A stretch of DNA of 64,000 bases from Carya illinoinensis (GCF_018687715.1 NC_056753.1:13761001-13825000), one strand, 5' to 3'; positions 9,761 to 23,325 are shown, counted from the stretch's first letter. The notes: a model not told the origin generated them from the sequence alone. Program-made: numbers and translations.

Positions 9761-12191
9761 CTCCATAAGCGTTAGTGCCTGGCGCGCTTCGGTGACCAAC
9801 TAGTTAGGTCCTCGCCTGCTACCCGTTGACAGTATTTCATCAACTCAAGGAATTTCACACCTATTTAAATACTCCAGCGTGAACAAAAGAGTTTTACTAG
9901 GATATTACCCCATCCTAGCACTTAAGGTCATGATTGACATGAATAACTTGACTTGACTGTTCTCGAAATACAAACACTATGCTCAAGACGAGACGTGACT
10001 GGAATACGAAAGGACATAAGCCCTGACGTAACATAACGTGACTTGAACATAACTTGAAAGACATGACTAACTTGATATAATACATTTCGTAACATGACAT
10101 AAACATATAACACACAATATTTCATAACATGGTATCACATGTAACGGAAAATACACTTAACATGACATACTTGTAACAGTGAACATGACATGACATACAT
10201 GTAATAGATGGCATATTTAACATGATATACTTGCAATGTATAGTAATAAGTGACAGAATATCTTGTGTAACAGATGAAAACTCATGACAGAATAAATTAT
10301 GTGTAACAGACAAATATGTGATAACTTGGCATGGCATGACATATATGATAACACACATACATACACTATAGTTTCTTTACTTAGCACACATACACAGTAA
10401 ACTGCTAGTAAGTTAAAAGCTAACTTGCCTCAATCTCCGCGTTTCTTATGAAAGCTCAAGCACGATCACGATGAACTGTAATTAGTGATTCTAAAAGTTA
10501 GAACTAAATTACTAGTGATTTGAAATATGGAACAATACTAACTTAAGAGTAAAATTTCCATTTTACCCTCTACATGTGAGAAAATGACCATTTTGCCCAT
10601 AACTTAAGGGTTTTGCATGCTAACTCCAAAAGTTACCAAAATTTACATGCCTCATGTAAATTTTATCCTAAACTTAAATATCAATTTAGAAAAATTTAAA
10701 ACTAATCACAACTATTACAATTCCATAGGGCCGAAATTCCCATATGCTATTTCCATTGATTTTTGTTTCTAACTTGTTTTGATTAACCTTTTGATCTATG
10801 ACTTATAGATATGTGATCTTCAAACCAAACCATCACATGATTTAAAAAGATGTCCTAAAACATATATAAGCTTCTAATTCAAGATCACATGGTTAAACAT
10901 TAACCAAAACATAAATTGAGCAAAGAACATCCACACTTTGGCCTATCCGAACATCTCTTTGCATAATATTTCATATCTTTGAAACTAACATCAATTATCT
11001 ACAAAATAATAATATAACATGTATATAAGAGACTTAGTATCCTTCAATAAAATTATCAAATCCATTGGAATCGGTTTAAACCACCAAAGATTTAAACTTT
11101 CTCAAAACAGAAATTGTTTTTCCTCTTCCAGTTTCTAAGTTTCTAGATCTAAGAAAATCTTTCATCAAAACCTTTAATCATGCAACAAATCCTCAAAAAA
11201 TAATCATATACACAGGTTAAAAATACTTCATAAAAATTTCAGACCAAGATCTATCCATTAGCTTAGTCAAAAACTCCAAAATACAACATATTCTCCAGTT
11301 TATCTCCCAGAATGACCTTTCTAGAGTTTAAACAATATTTGACTGACCAAATGATTTTCAAATGGAACAAATAAGCTATCCACGTAAACTAAACTAAAAA
11401 AGGAACAACATGAATGGAGGAAAATTTATGATAAAACACTTACAAAAGCTTTGAAATGGGCATGCAAAAGAACACCTAAAAGCTATCCGAGAGAGTGTTT
11501 CGTGTTCTTTCAATGAAATGTGTAAAGGAAAATGATTTCGTGGGGAGTGGGCTGGAGATATTTATGCACAAGATATGGAAGAGGATGAGGCTGAAGTGAG
11601 GGTTGAGTGTTGGCCTTTCTTACCCAATAATATCCACAAAAATCAGTTCAAGATATTTTTACCCAATAATATCTGCAAAAATCAGCTCAAGATATTTTTA
11701 CCCAATAATATGCACAAAAATCAGCTCAAGATATTTTCTAAATGTAGAGTGTAGACTTGGAAGAGTGAGGTGGCTAAGATCTTTCCATGTGTCCAATTAA
11801 AACTTTTCTAACTTAATTTGGACATTCCACTCTGTGATTTTGAAATTACAGTGACAATCTTTTATCAATAATTAGCCCCAAAGTGATCCTAAAAAATAAA
11901 ATCACAGTTTCGAACAGGTGTTTCGTCCGAAAATATGAAAAAGAGTTATTGCGCCATAAGACCTTAAATAATCTACCGAGTCTAATGGCACAAACCATAA
12001 CATATTCTGACATTTCTAACTATCTCCAATAATTAAAAACACACTTTTGATACCACAGTGAGTGATAACACTAACTATATGATTAGACTAAAACCTATAT
12101 GATTGATAGATTCGTGAAAACATATGGGGTCTTCACGAGGTTCTTAAAACCAATAGAAATTCCACAATTGAATTTCTAGTGGGCTATTACA

Positions 12192-12298
12192 CCATATGCT
12201 TAATGGTCGTTATACATTATTACCCCCTATTTGTGACCCTAGCGGTCTTGCCTCGACCCGAGGCTAGTGGGTTAGAACCTAGCTTGTGTTGTCTTGTT
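12192..12298. mobile_element. Unassigned LTR, right part
   Basis: This short segment follows the L1 target duplication and is probably the continuation of the LTR begun at 6709. It is cut by the L2 fragment at about 12299. There is no coding content. Confidence 0.35.
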
Positions 12299-12718
12299 TA
12301 TAACATAGCTAGCTAGAAATTCAATGGTGGAATTTCTATGGGCTTTAGAAACCTTATGAAAACCCTGTAAGTTTTCACGAATCGACTAATTGTATAGGTT
12401 TTAGTCTGTCAGTATTATCACTCACTATGGTGTCTGAACTGCGACTTTATTTATTGGAGGTAGTTGGAAGTGTTAAAATGCGTTATGGTCTGCGGCAATT
12501 GACTCAGTTGATTATTTAGGATTTTATGACGCAATAATCTCATTTTCAATTTTTGAACGATACACCTGTTCGAAAATACGTTTTGATTTTTTTGAAGCAT
12601 TTTGGGGTTGAATTTTGATAAATGAATTGCACAGTTAGGTTTGTATGAATATTTAGGATTTTACATTACAAAATTTATTTTTTACATTCCCAGAGTTAAT
12701 AGTAACCTTAATAGTAAC
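12299..12718 (+). mobile_element. Family-L LTR 5' fragment (L2)
   Basis: The opening (TATAACATAGCTAGCTAGAAATTC) aligns with the TGTAACAGCCCGCTAGAAATTC start of family L. The following 400 bases match L3 closely in order. It is broken at 12718 where L3 begins, so L3 appears to be inserted in L2. The rest of L2 is not found in the window. Confidence 0.65.
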
Positions 12719-15679
12719 TGTAACAGCTCGCTAGAAATTCACTGGGGGAATTTCTATTGACTTTAGGAATCTCGTGAAAATCCCATAAGTTTTTGCGAAT
12801 CAACCAATCGCACAGGTTTTAGTCTGTCAACATAGTCAGTGTTATCACTCACTATGGTGCCAGAAATGTAATTTTAATTATTGAAGGTAGTTAGAAGTGT
12901 CAGAATACATTATGGTTATACTATTAGACTTAGTTGATTATTTAGGATTTTATAGCGCAATAACTCATTTTCATAATTTTGGACGAAAGGCCTATTTGAA
13001 ACTGTGAATTAATTTTTAGGGGCACTTCGGGGTTGAATTTCGGTAAACGATTTCTATTTTAGGTTAATATGAATATTTAGGATTTTTCAGTACTAAGTTT
13101 ATTATGCATTTTTTTTTGAAATGATTAGTAACCTCGATAAGCGCACCAAGTGCAGTGTTTTCAAAATCACAATGTGGAATGTCCAAATTAGATTAGAGAA
13201 GTTTTATCTGGACACTTGACAAGATCTTAACCACACATAGTTAATAGTATTAGACACTTGGCACCACGTGGAATGTTTGATGGATTTGAAGGAATCAAGG
13301 TGTGAGATCATGCCATCTAAGCAAGAACCCTATTCCATCCGACCAATCAAATTATGTCAAACCAAAGAGGATTTCCACCCTAGTAAAACCTTATATGGTT
13401 GGAATCCAACCAAGAACCCAAAAGCATGGTTGCAACCGAAATCCTAAACGATTTTATCCAAATCCTAAGGTGACCTAAAAATCCTAACTAAATCGGTTTC
13501 TAGCATTATGTTTAATTGCTTGACTAAATCACTTTCACATACTATTAATTTCTCAAATTATTATTATGATATCATTATCCAGCCTTTTAAATCTTGGAAA
13601 TTTGATTGAGCCAAGAAAAATTGGATTTGGCCTTAATAGCATCTCAAAACCTAATCAAACCCCATTTAAACCCCAAATTGAAGTCCACTTGGTTGAGGCC
13701 CACGAATTGGGCCACCTTGGCAAAGTTTCTTGAAGAAGTTTCCTTCCCCACATGACAGACCATCCACTGCCTTTGACTGCACCCAATAGTGCCTTGATGT
13801 GAAGGAGAAATCCAGCTCATCAACCTCCATACCTCATAGCTTCAGCAGGCAGTCCTTTGCCCCTCACTAATCTCCACTTTATGTCACATAGCCACCTCCA
13901 ATCAAGGGTCATTCAAGCCCATATCGCCCCCCTCTAGAAGTCTAAAGTGGTGCAAGACACATTTATTTTCCTTTCATCACTTCTTCACCTCATTCTTAGA
14001 GAGAAACTCGAAAGAGCTCTCTTGGGCAGATTTATGAGTCTTTTTGCATAGAGATTTTTGAGCCTTTGTAAGTATTTCCGCACGATGAATCCTTCATAAA
14101 TTTTTTTTTTCTTTGATTATAGTTTCCGTGGATATCTTATTTGTCTCATTTAGTGGCCATTTGATTGGTAAAAATTATTTTTAACCATGGAAAGGGCATT
14201 CTGGGCGTAAACTTAGAGAGTTTGTTATATTTTGGAGTTTTTGACCAAGCTAATGGACATATCTTGGTTTGAAAATTTAATGGAGTGATGCTAGCATGTG
14301 TTTATGAATGTTTATTGAGGTTTTATTGCATGAATAAAGCTTTTGATGATAGATTTCCTTAGATCTAAAAACTTGAAAACTAGAAGTGGAAAAATCGTTT
14401 TTGTTTTGGGAAAGTTTGAATATTTCATGGTTTAATCATACTCCAAAGGTTTTGATATTTTTTATGTGATAATCCTTAGTATCTTATTTGTATGTTAGGA
14501 TGTAATTTTGAAGATATTTAGTATTAGTTTCAAAGATATGATTTTTATATGCAAGAGGGTTTCGGTTAGGCCTAAGATTTGATTTTTTGGATTAGATCCA
14601 TGTTTTTTTGACTTTTAGCCATGTGATTTTAATTTTGATGGTTGGATCTTATTTAGGACACATTTTTTAACCATGTGATGTTTTAGTTTGAATATCTCAC
14701 CTTTTTAAGCCATGGATCAAGAGATTGACCAAAGCTAGTTAAGAAAAAAGTTCCTATTTTTGGACTAAATGTAAAACCAAAAACTCCAAGTGTTGTTTTG
14801 TGATTTTCAATGACTTTTGTTTGATGATTTAAAGCATGGTTGATCTTAGGATGGTGTTATGAATATGTTAGAAGTAAGATTTGATTTTTTGGAATTCTTG
14901 GAGATGTTTTGATTTGGGGTCAAAGCTTGTGATTCAAAGGTTTGCTATTTGTTAAAAAGTTTGGATCTTTTTATAAAATGTTTGGTATTGATGATTAGCT
15001 TTTTCTAAATGGATATTTTAATTATGGTTTTAAACATAGGATAGGAAGATCTTTGTTGCAAAATTTTGGTTTAAGCATATAAGTTTTGAAGTTGGAATGA
15101 ATTGCAACAAAAATCAAGAGAAATGGCCTATGGATATTTCGGTCGGAGTGTATTTGCCATAATTGTGATTTGTTTTAAATTTTTCTTAGTTGATATTTGA
15201 GTTTGAGAAATGATATTTACAATTGTGGTTGTGCAAGCGCCGCGTAGTCTCTTTGAAAAAAGTGAATTAATACGGGACCCACATGAAAAAGAAACTAACT
15301 TTTTAATCGTGGACCACACTCTTTTTCAAAGCTATTGCGTGGCGTTTGCATATTTCACGACTGTATGTAGCATTACTCTTTGAGTTTATGACAAAATTTA
15401 CATGAGGAATGTAAGTTTTAGAAATTTTTGGAGTTAGGATGTGAAATCCTTAAGTTAGGGGTAAAATGGTCATTTTCTCACGTGTAGAGTGTAAAATGGT
15501 AATTTTACTTTAAGTTAACTTGTTTTCATACTTCTAATTGTTAGTGATTAAATTTTTAATTTTTAGAATCACTATTTTCAGTTCCTCATGTTTCACACTT
15601 TATTCTCGTAGAACGCGATGATTGAGGTAAATTAGCTTCTAACTTACTATCAGTTTACTGTGTATGTATGATAGGTAAG
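12719..15679 (+). mobile_element. Family-L LTR, 3'-truncated (L3)
   Basis: It starts TGTAACAGCTCGCTAGAAATTC and follows the reverse complement of the LTRs at 17018-20808 and 37872-40455 for about 2.96 kb. Shared blocks include TTAGTCTGTCAACATAGTC and TTTACTGTGTATGTATG near the end. At 15680 it is cut by a CRM LTR (G2). No coding region is supported; short frames such as the one at 15128-15319 are compositional. Confidence 0.75.
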
Positions 15680-16447
15680 TGATGAGCCCCAAGGTGGACC
15701 GAGCCTTAGAGATCCTTTTCAAGTTTCAAATGGGGCAATTACAAGATCGAGAACCAAGAATCGTAAGGAAGCAATGCAAGGATTGGTACAATCCACTTGG
15801 GACGAGTCTAGTAAGAGTCCAATATTCAAGATGGGTTTGAGAGAATGAGATCCAATTCTCATCTATGTGATACAAGCAATGGAAGAGTGCAACATAAATC
15901 CACTTGTTTATTTCATTAAAAAAACTTATTTTATTAGTTTAGAATAATTGTGTTTATTATGAGAATGACTTAAGCACATGTTGGGAAAGTAATTATTTTG
16001 TTGAACTAGTGTTTCAAGAGGGTTACTGTAGCACAATATTGTAGCTGCAACACTATTCACTCAGGGGCATTTTTGGAAGATGGGGCTTTATTTTACCTAG
16101 AGTTTTGTGAGGTTTTAGTTTAAATACTCTTTATTGCCTCATTAAGATGAGATATGAAAGTTTATGAAATTGATGAATTTTATTCATTGTGAGTTGAATT
16201 TTATCTCCTATTGTTCTTCATTGAACATTTGAACCTATCAAAGTTAAATCACAACCTTTGTCGTGTTCCACGTTTGTAATCTGGGTTCTTGAGACAGGTT
16301 CTTCAATGGGTCTAGATTTTAATATAATTTAGGTTCTTGAAACGAGTTCCTCAATACGTCTAGATTCTTTCATCCAATTGAATTGATTTTGCCTTTCTTG
16401 GGTAAGTTTTCAAATTAACTTTGGGTTCAAGGGATTCTAATTCCGCG
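15680..16447 (+). mobile_element. CRM-family LTR (G2), interrupted near its 3' end
   Basis: It starts TGATGAGCCCCAAGG and ends at CCGCG, about 10 bases short of the full CCGCGGGTTCACATCA end. The first ~220 bases code, in frame, for the CRM polyprotein tail (GAITRSRTKNRKEAMQGLVQ), with one internal stop. The reverse-oriented CRM element G1 begins directly at 16448, so G1 probably inserted here, with CCGCG as the expected target duplication. The other side is not in the window. Confidence 0.75.
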
Positions 16448-19400
16448 TGATGTGAACCTCAATCGACTCACTTTGAGATCCAACAACAATATTGGAAAAA
16501 AACAAACCCAAGAAAGCCAAATCAAGTCAATGGATGGAGAACCAAGACCCATTGAGAACTCGTTTCAAGAACCTAGATTATATTAAAATCTAGACCTGTT
16601 GAAGAACCCGTCTCAAGAACCCAGATTACAAGGGGGAACGCCACAAAGGTTGTGATTTACCTTTGATAAGTTCAAAGTTCAATAACAAATAAGAGTAAAC
16701 TCAACTCACAATGAAAATTCAATATTGTCTAACCTTCTCAAATGAGGCTACAAGTGGTTTAAAAAAATAATCCTAAAAAATCCTAAGTGAACAGTGCCGC
16801 GGTACTGCAGCATGAACAGTACCTCCTACAGTAACTTCTAAAACCCCAGTGAGACATAAAATAATAAATTTCCAAATAAACCCTTGGCCAAAATACAAGG
16901 CCTTCCCAAAAACCCTAGTTCATTAGAAAAGACATATGTGGGCCAAGCATCCTCAAGCCCACTTATTCTAAACTAACAATAAAAAAACTTTAAACAAATT
17001 GAAAGCTATACATAACATGTGACGCCCCCAAATTCCGTTTGGGATCGGACGGACATTTGAAGCTTTGAGACAGGCAACACAAGATTACCTACCCCCGTTC
17101 ATGACATATAAGATGCAATGTTTCTAACACGCATCTAACATTATGCAATATTCACAGCGGATAAATTTCTTTTCTATAGCAATACTATGCACCAAATTGA
17201 AAATATCCCAAATGCTTAAAACATACTTCCTACATAAAGACCTATTGAACAACTAAGATCACAACATTAGTCCAAAATGGTTATGATCCAAAAAAAGTAC
17301 TGGAGATGCAACTCCATCGTACAAGTAGTAATTTACGTTAACTACTATATTAACATTGACGTCGCACCGTTGCTCAGTCAACTGTGTCTAGTTGGTCAGC
17401 TCCTGATTCTCCTTCCTGTAACAAGATCTACCATTCAGGGGGAATGGTAGTTGAGACTACCACAATGAGATTTGATTACAAATCTCAGTAAGTTAATAAA
17501 AAACTCCACACAGGCTAATGATGCATGAATGACAGTAAAAGCATGAATGCATAATCAAATTCATAAGTAATTAAAGCATAACTTGACGTACAACATAGCA
17601 TAACTGACATAACTTAAATTGAAACGTGAACTGAACTTAACTTGACATGAACTTGATATGAAACTTGACTTAACATGAACTTGCTCTGAAACTTGACTTA
17701 ACATGAACTAGCTCTGAAACTTGACTTAACATAAACGTGATCTGAAACTTATTCTTTAACTGCTTAAATACGTACTCCACAGTTGTTGTGGCCCCATGTA
17801 TTCTACGTGTCACAATTACTGTGTCTCACGTAGTGTACGCGTCACAATTGCTGTGACCCCATACCTCGTGTACCACAGTTGTTGTGGACCCCACGAAACT
17901 GAATGTAACTCAATTTCTTGGGTGCTACATGGGTTCCCTAGAGCCATGTGTCCCTACCGATAACCGCATCACAATACAGGTATCTGAACCAGCTGTGAGT
18001 GTGTTAATACATACTCCACAATTGTTGTGGCCCCATGTATTCTACGTGTCACAATTGCTGTGTCTCACGTAGTGTATGCGTCACAATTGCTGTGACCCCG
18101 TACTTCGTGTCCCACAGTTGCTGTGGACCCCACGAAACTGAATGTGGCTCCATCGGCGTTAGTGCCTGGTGAGCTCCAGTGACTAGCTAGTTAGGTCCCT
18201 ACCCGCTACCCGTTGACAGTATTTCGTCAACTCAGGGGATTTCACACCTATTTAAACACTCTAGCGTGAACAAATGAGTTTCACTATGATATTACCTCAT
18301 CCTAGCACTTAGGGTCATGATTGATATGAATAACTTGACTTGACTGTTCTCGAAATACAAACACTGTACCCAAGATGAGACGTGACTGGAATACGAAAGG
18401 ACATAAGCCCTGATGTAACATAACGTGACTTGAACATAACTTGAAAGACATGACTAACTTGATATAGAACATTTCGTAACATGACCTAAACATGTAACAC
18501 ACAATATTTCATAACATGGTATCACATGTAACGGAAAACACACTTAACATGACATACTTGTAACAGCGAACATGACATGACATACATGTAATAGAAGGCA
18601 TATTTAACATGATGTACTTGCAATGTATAGTATTAAGTGACAGAATATCTTGTGTAACAGATGAAAACTCATGACAAAATAAATTCTGTGTAACAGAAAA
18701 ATATGTGATAACTTGGCATGGCATGACATATATGATAACACACATACATACACTGTAGTTCCTTTACTTAGCACACATATACAGTAAACTGCTAGTAAGT
18801 TAAAAGCTAACTTACCTCGATATCCGCGTTTCTTATGAAAGCTCAAGCGCGATTATGAGGAACCGTAATTAGTGATTCTAAAAGTTAGAACTAAATCACG
18901 AGTAGTTTTAAATATGGAAAAAATATTAAATTAAGAGTAAAATTTCCATTTTCCTCTCTATATGTGAGAAAATAATCATTTTACCCCTGACTTAAGGGTT
19001 TTGCATGCTAACTCCAAAAGTCACCAAAATTTACATGCCTCATATAAATTTTATCCTAAACTCAAATATCAATTTAGAAAAATTTAAAACTAATCACAAC
19101 TATTAAAATTTCATAGGGCCGAAATTCCCATATGCTATTTCTATTGATTTTTGTTTCTAACTTGTTTTGATTAACCTTTTGATCTATGACTTATAAAGAT
19201 GTGATCCTCAAACCAAACCATCACATGATTTAAAAAGATGTCCTAAAATATATATAAGCTTCTAATTCAAGATCACATGGTTAAATTGAGCCAAGAACAT
19301 CCACACTTTGGCCTATCCGAACATTTCTTTGCATAATATTTCATATCTTAGAAACTAACATGAAATATCTTCAAAATAATATTATAAAATGTATATAAGA

Positions 19401-21023
19401 GGCTTAGGATCCTCCAATAAAATTATCAAAGCCATTGGAATAGGTTTAAACCACCAAAGATTTAAACTTTCTCAAAACAGAAACTGTTTTTCCTCTTCCA
19501 GTTTCTAAGTTTCTAGATCTAAGAAAATCTTTCATCAAAACCTTTAATCATGCAACAAATCCTCAACAAATAATCATATACACAGGTTAACAATACTTCA
19601 TAAAAATTTCGGACCAAGATCTATCCATTAGCTTGGTCAAAAACTCCAAAATACAACATATTCTCCAGTTTATCTCCCAGAATGACCTTTTTAGAGTTTA
19701 AACAATATTTACTGACCAAATGATCTTCAAATGGAACAAAAAATCTATCCACATAAACTAGACTAAAAAAGGAACAACTTATATGAAGGAGAATTTTTGA
19801 TAAAACGCTTACAAAAGTTTCGAAATGGGCGTGCAAAAGAACACCTAAAAGCTGTCCGAGAGAGTGTTTGGTGTTCTTTCAATGAAAAGTGTAAAAGAAG
19901 ATGATTTCATGGGGAGTGGGCTGGAGATATTTATGCACAAGATATGGAAGAGGATAAGGCTAAAGTGAGGGTTGAGTGTTGGCCTTTCTTATCCAAAAAA
20001 TCCACAAATATTAGGCCAAGATATTTTCTAATGGTGGAGTATAGACTTGGGAGAGTGAGATGGCTCTTTGACTTTTCCCTTCTAGAACCTTCTAGATCCT
20101 CTTGAAGACATTTGATTAGCCATGTAGGGGGATGAAATTACTTGACCAAAATCATTGCTATCATTGATAAGGTGTCCAATTTCGTGGGCCTAAACCGAAT
20201 GGGCCTCAATTTGGGGTTTTAAGAGGGTTTGGGTTTCTATCAAGTCCAAATCCAATTTCTCTTGATCCAAGTGTCTAATACTATTCATCATGTGTGGCTA
20301 AGATCTTTCCATGTATCCAATTAAAACTTTTCTAATTTAATTTGGATATTCCACACTGTGATTTTGAAACTATTGCACTTGGTGTGCTTATCAATGTTAC
20401 CAATCACTCCGAAAAAGTGCATGATAAACTTGGTATCGAAAAATCCTAAATATTCATATGAAACTACAGTGAAAATCGTTTACCGAAATTCAACCCCGAA
20501 GTGCTCCTAAAAATAAATTCACAATTTCAAACAGGCATTTCGTCTGAAAATATGAAAATGAATTATTGTATCATAAAATCTTAAATAATCCACCGAGTCT
20601 AATGGCACAAACCATAACACATTCTGACACTTCTAACTATCTCCAATAATTAAAAACACACTTCTGATACCATAGTGAGTGATAACACTAACTATGTAAT
20701 TAGATTAAAACCTATACGATTAATAGATTCGTGAAAATTTATGGGCTCTTCACGAGATTCCTAAAGCCAATAGAAATTCTACCATTGAATTTCTAGCGGG
20801 CTGTTACATAACAATAGGCCCTATCTCTAAGTCATGTCTTCCATAGCTTGTATCAAGTGGATCCAAACTGGTTCTCCTTTCTTCAAGCCGATTTCAAGTG
20901 GATCAAGTGGATTGCACTAATTATTGCATTGCTTCATTGACCTTCTTGGCTCTTGATATTGTAATTGGCCTATCTGGAACTTGCAAAGGATCTTTAAGGC
21001 TAGCTCCACCTTGGTTCCCATCA
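16448..21023 (-). mobile_element. 3' LTR of CRM-like element G1, split by L4
   Basis: Read on the minus strand the LTR starts TGATGGGAACC at 21023, just after a polypurine tract, and ends GGTTCACATCA at 16448. It is interrupted by the L4 LTR (17018-20808, plus TAACA duplication). The net length is about 779 bp, the same as the LTR at 59094-59873. The first ~200 bases code for the polyprotein tail (motif TISRAKKVNEAMQ then a stop), as in other CRM elements whose reading frame runs into the 3' LTR. Confidence 0.8.
17018..20808 (-). mobile_element. Solo LTR of family L (L4), 3791 bp
   Basis: It starts TGTGACGCCCCC and ends GGGCTGTTACA with a perfect 5-bp target duplication TAACA on both sides (17013-17017 and 20809-20813). 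It is the cleanest copy of the family and defines the length. It interrupts the 3' LTR of G1. No gag-pol is present; frames such as 18302-18502 and 18604-18846 lie in degenerate ACATGAC/AACTTGA repeats and are not genes. Confidence 0.85.
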
Positions 21024-21041
21024 TTCCCCTTCTCCTCAAAA
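21024..21041 (-). other. Polypurine tract of CRM element G1
   Basis: On the minus strand TTTTGAGGAGAAGGGGAA immediately precedes the LTR start TGATGGG. This is the expected plus-strand primer for reverse transcription. It is also in frame with the polyprotein tail (NHFEEKGNDG). Confidence 0.8.
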
Positions 21042-21106
21042 TGATTCAACCTCGAATCTTCACCTACATCAAAAGGAGAAAGGTCAGAACCCAAACACTT
21101 AAATGC

Positions 21107-21961
21107 TTAAACACTTAAAGCATTTATGCATTTAAGTGTTTGAGAAGCAATGTGCCTTGAACCCAAACACTTAAAGCATTTAATATCTCTATTTCTAGAA
21201 GGTTGGGATGCTACCTTGGGTTTGTTGCTAGTTCCTTCATCTTTTCCTTTAGGTGCTTCGGTCTTTGTCTTTGTTATAGCTCGATCATCTTTCTCCCACT
21301 TTGGTTTCCAAGGAGTGCTAGAAACCAAACTGTACATTGATGCCCCTTTTCTCTTTAATTGCCTCTCAACCTTCATAGCCATATGCATCATATCTTTTAT
21401 TTCTACATAATGTTGCAACTCAACCACATTGGTTATCTCCCTATTCAAAGCACACAAAAATCTAACCATAGTGGCCTCCCTATCCTCCTCTACATTCGCC
21501 CGTATCATAGCCACCTCCATCTCCTTATGGTAGTCCTCTACACTCCTAGACCCCTGTATAAGATTTTGTAATTTTTGGTAGAGGTCCCTATAGTAATGGC
21601 TAGGTACAAATCTCCGCCTCATGAAAGCTTTCAACTTTCCCCATGTCTCGACATGCCTTTCATAATTCCTCCTCCTATTGGTCACTAATTGATCCCACCA
21701 AATAATAGCATAATTAGTAAACTCAATTACTGCCAACTTCACTTTCTTCTCCTCTGAATAGTTATGACAATCAAAGATCAACTCTATCTTCTTCTCCCAC
21801 TCTAAATAAGCTTCAGGGTCAGTTCTACCTTGGAAAGATGATATTTTCATTTTGATGCTCTCAAGGTCCCTATCTACTCCATCACGACCCCGTGGGTTTC
21901 CCCTAAATCCTCTTTCACACCTAACTCGTCTATGCCTACCCATCCCAACTTCAGACATTAG
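21107..21961 (-). pseudogene. CRM gag, C-terminal part (G1)
   Basis: This is the particle (Gag) protein of a CRM-clade chromovirus. The frame contains the gag core ([60 protein letters not shown]) and a damaged zinc knuckle CFKCLGSRHIASQT, in which the final Cys is lost. The same gene's N-terminal part is at 45393-45633; the Athila-like element sits between them with GTCTT duplicated at each edge. After the knuckle the whole protease, reverse transcriptase and integrase are missing and the frame ends in scrambled short repeats before the polypurine tract. It is closely similar to the gag at 60546-62399. Confidence 0.9.
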
Positions 21962-21966
21962 GTCTT

Positions 21967-23325
21967 TGATTACGCCCAAAAAATAATGAGGTAGTTGTAG
22001 CACAGCTTTATGGTGTCGATTCCACAGGGAGACAATTTAAAAGAATAGCAGAAGGAATAAAGAAACTAAAGGAAAAATATTAAATAAGTTATGGAGAACA
22101 AAGATTAATTTTAACTGCAAAATAATAGTGAAGTAAAGTGATTAACGGAAAAAATACTCAAATTTGACAAACAGTAGAGTGCCGAGAATCCCTTGCACAA
22201 ATCTGGTATTTTAATTATTCTTAATTCATTGGATAACTCAATTAGGAACTCAATTTATGAAATTCCCAATCAGAAGGTATATATTTATAAACCAAAATTA
22301 AATTAAATGTAATCCTTTGAAAAATCATTCACCACTTTTAAAATACGTAAATTACTATCCTTATTGAGAAAATCCAATGACGACAATATACTCAGGGAGC
22401 GATATTGCAGCAAAAAATCTAAATCAATATAGATAAATAATTGATTCAAATATAATCAAAGAACTAATCCATTCAATAGAAAAAGCATGACTGAATCCAT
22501 AAACAGAATAAATTTTATGATTATTCGGAGAAGAAAACATCAACGATGAATTGAGAATGATAAAACAAAAGAGTTTTAGTAATTGAAAATCAAATACATA
22601 AATTAAAAATAAATTTAAAATACTATCTAATGTGCAAGTTCATCCCTAGCCCTACTTGAGAATTTAGTTACCCATAAATATACTGGACAACAAAAATCTC
22701 CAGAGAAAACTGAAGCGAACGGTGGCCATGGAAGTAATTTTCTCCTCTCTTCAAATATGCCTCTTGTGCCTATCCTCCTCCTCTATTTCGTGCTAATGAT
22801 ATGCTTATATAGGGTAGGAAAGAAACCCTAATGTCCTCTTAATTTCCGCATAAAAAAATCGACTAAATTTTAGGACTTATCTTGGCAGCCATGTACGCCC
22901 TTCAAGAGTTCGAATTTGGAAATCCTTATTAGATACAAAGTTATAGCCCTTTAAGATAGCTTTCTAATGCATCAAGAATCGTATCAATCCAATATGTGAC
23001 TAAAAATATACAGTTAAAAGATTAAAGTATGTCCAGACTGTCTCCTAGCGAATTTCAGACTTAGACTTCTTGTGGTTTCATTTTGTGATTTTTTTTTTCT
23101 TCCAAATTTCTCTCAAACCCCATGAATGTCCTCCTTTGAATTTGACTGGGCTTGACTTGTTCTTTTGTAAACTCTGAAATTAAACAAAAAAAACTGTTTA
23201 GGAGTATCCTAACGTAAATAGAAACTCACTTTAAGAATACACATTAATTCCTATGATTTCTATTCACATTTTAGCATTTTAGTCCAATAATAGGGTATTT
23301 AGAGTGCAATTTTGCACACTCATCA
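21967..23325 (-). mobile_element. 3' LTR of the Athila-like element
   Basis: 1359 bp, read on the minus strand from TGATGAGTGTGC to GGCGTAATCA. A polypurine tract (AAGTGGGGGGTG) lies directly upstream at 23326-23337. It is the homologue of the solo LTRs at 7597, 48158, 53039 and 55294. Confidence 0.93.

Larger units (their letters stand above)
7197..12191 (-). mobile_element. Solo LTR of family L (Tekay/Del-like), copy L1
   Basis: It runs from TGTGACGCCCCCAAATT (7197) to GGGCTATTACA (12191). With the nested Athila LTR and its duplicated 5 bp removed it is about 3.63 kb, matching the 3.79-kb copy at 17018-20808. Flanks CTATA and CCATA differ by one base, consistent with an old 5-bp target duplication. 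No gag-pol lies inside, and the short frames are not conserved in frame between copies. Orientation is inferred because the terminal TTTGGGGGCGTC resembles the 3' terminus of the LTRs of the Tekay-like element at 33605-44918. A solo LTR is the simplest reading; a non-autonomous element is the alternative. Confidence 0.7.

Noticed and set aside
9915..10358. Cys/Met/Tyr-rich minus-strand frames in L1, repeated in L4 at 18302-18846 and in L5 near 37817-38284
   Set aside because: They come from degenerate ACATGAC/CATAAC repeats in the LTR; lengths and starts differ between copies and no domain fits.
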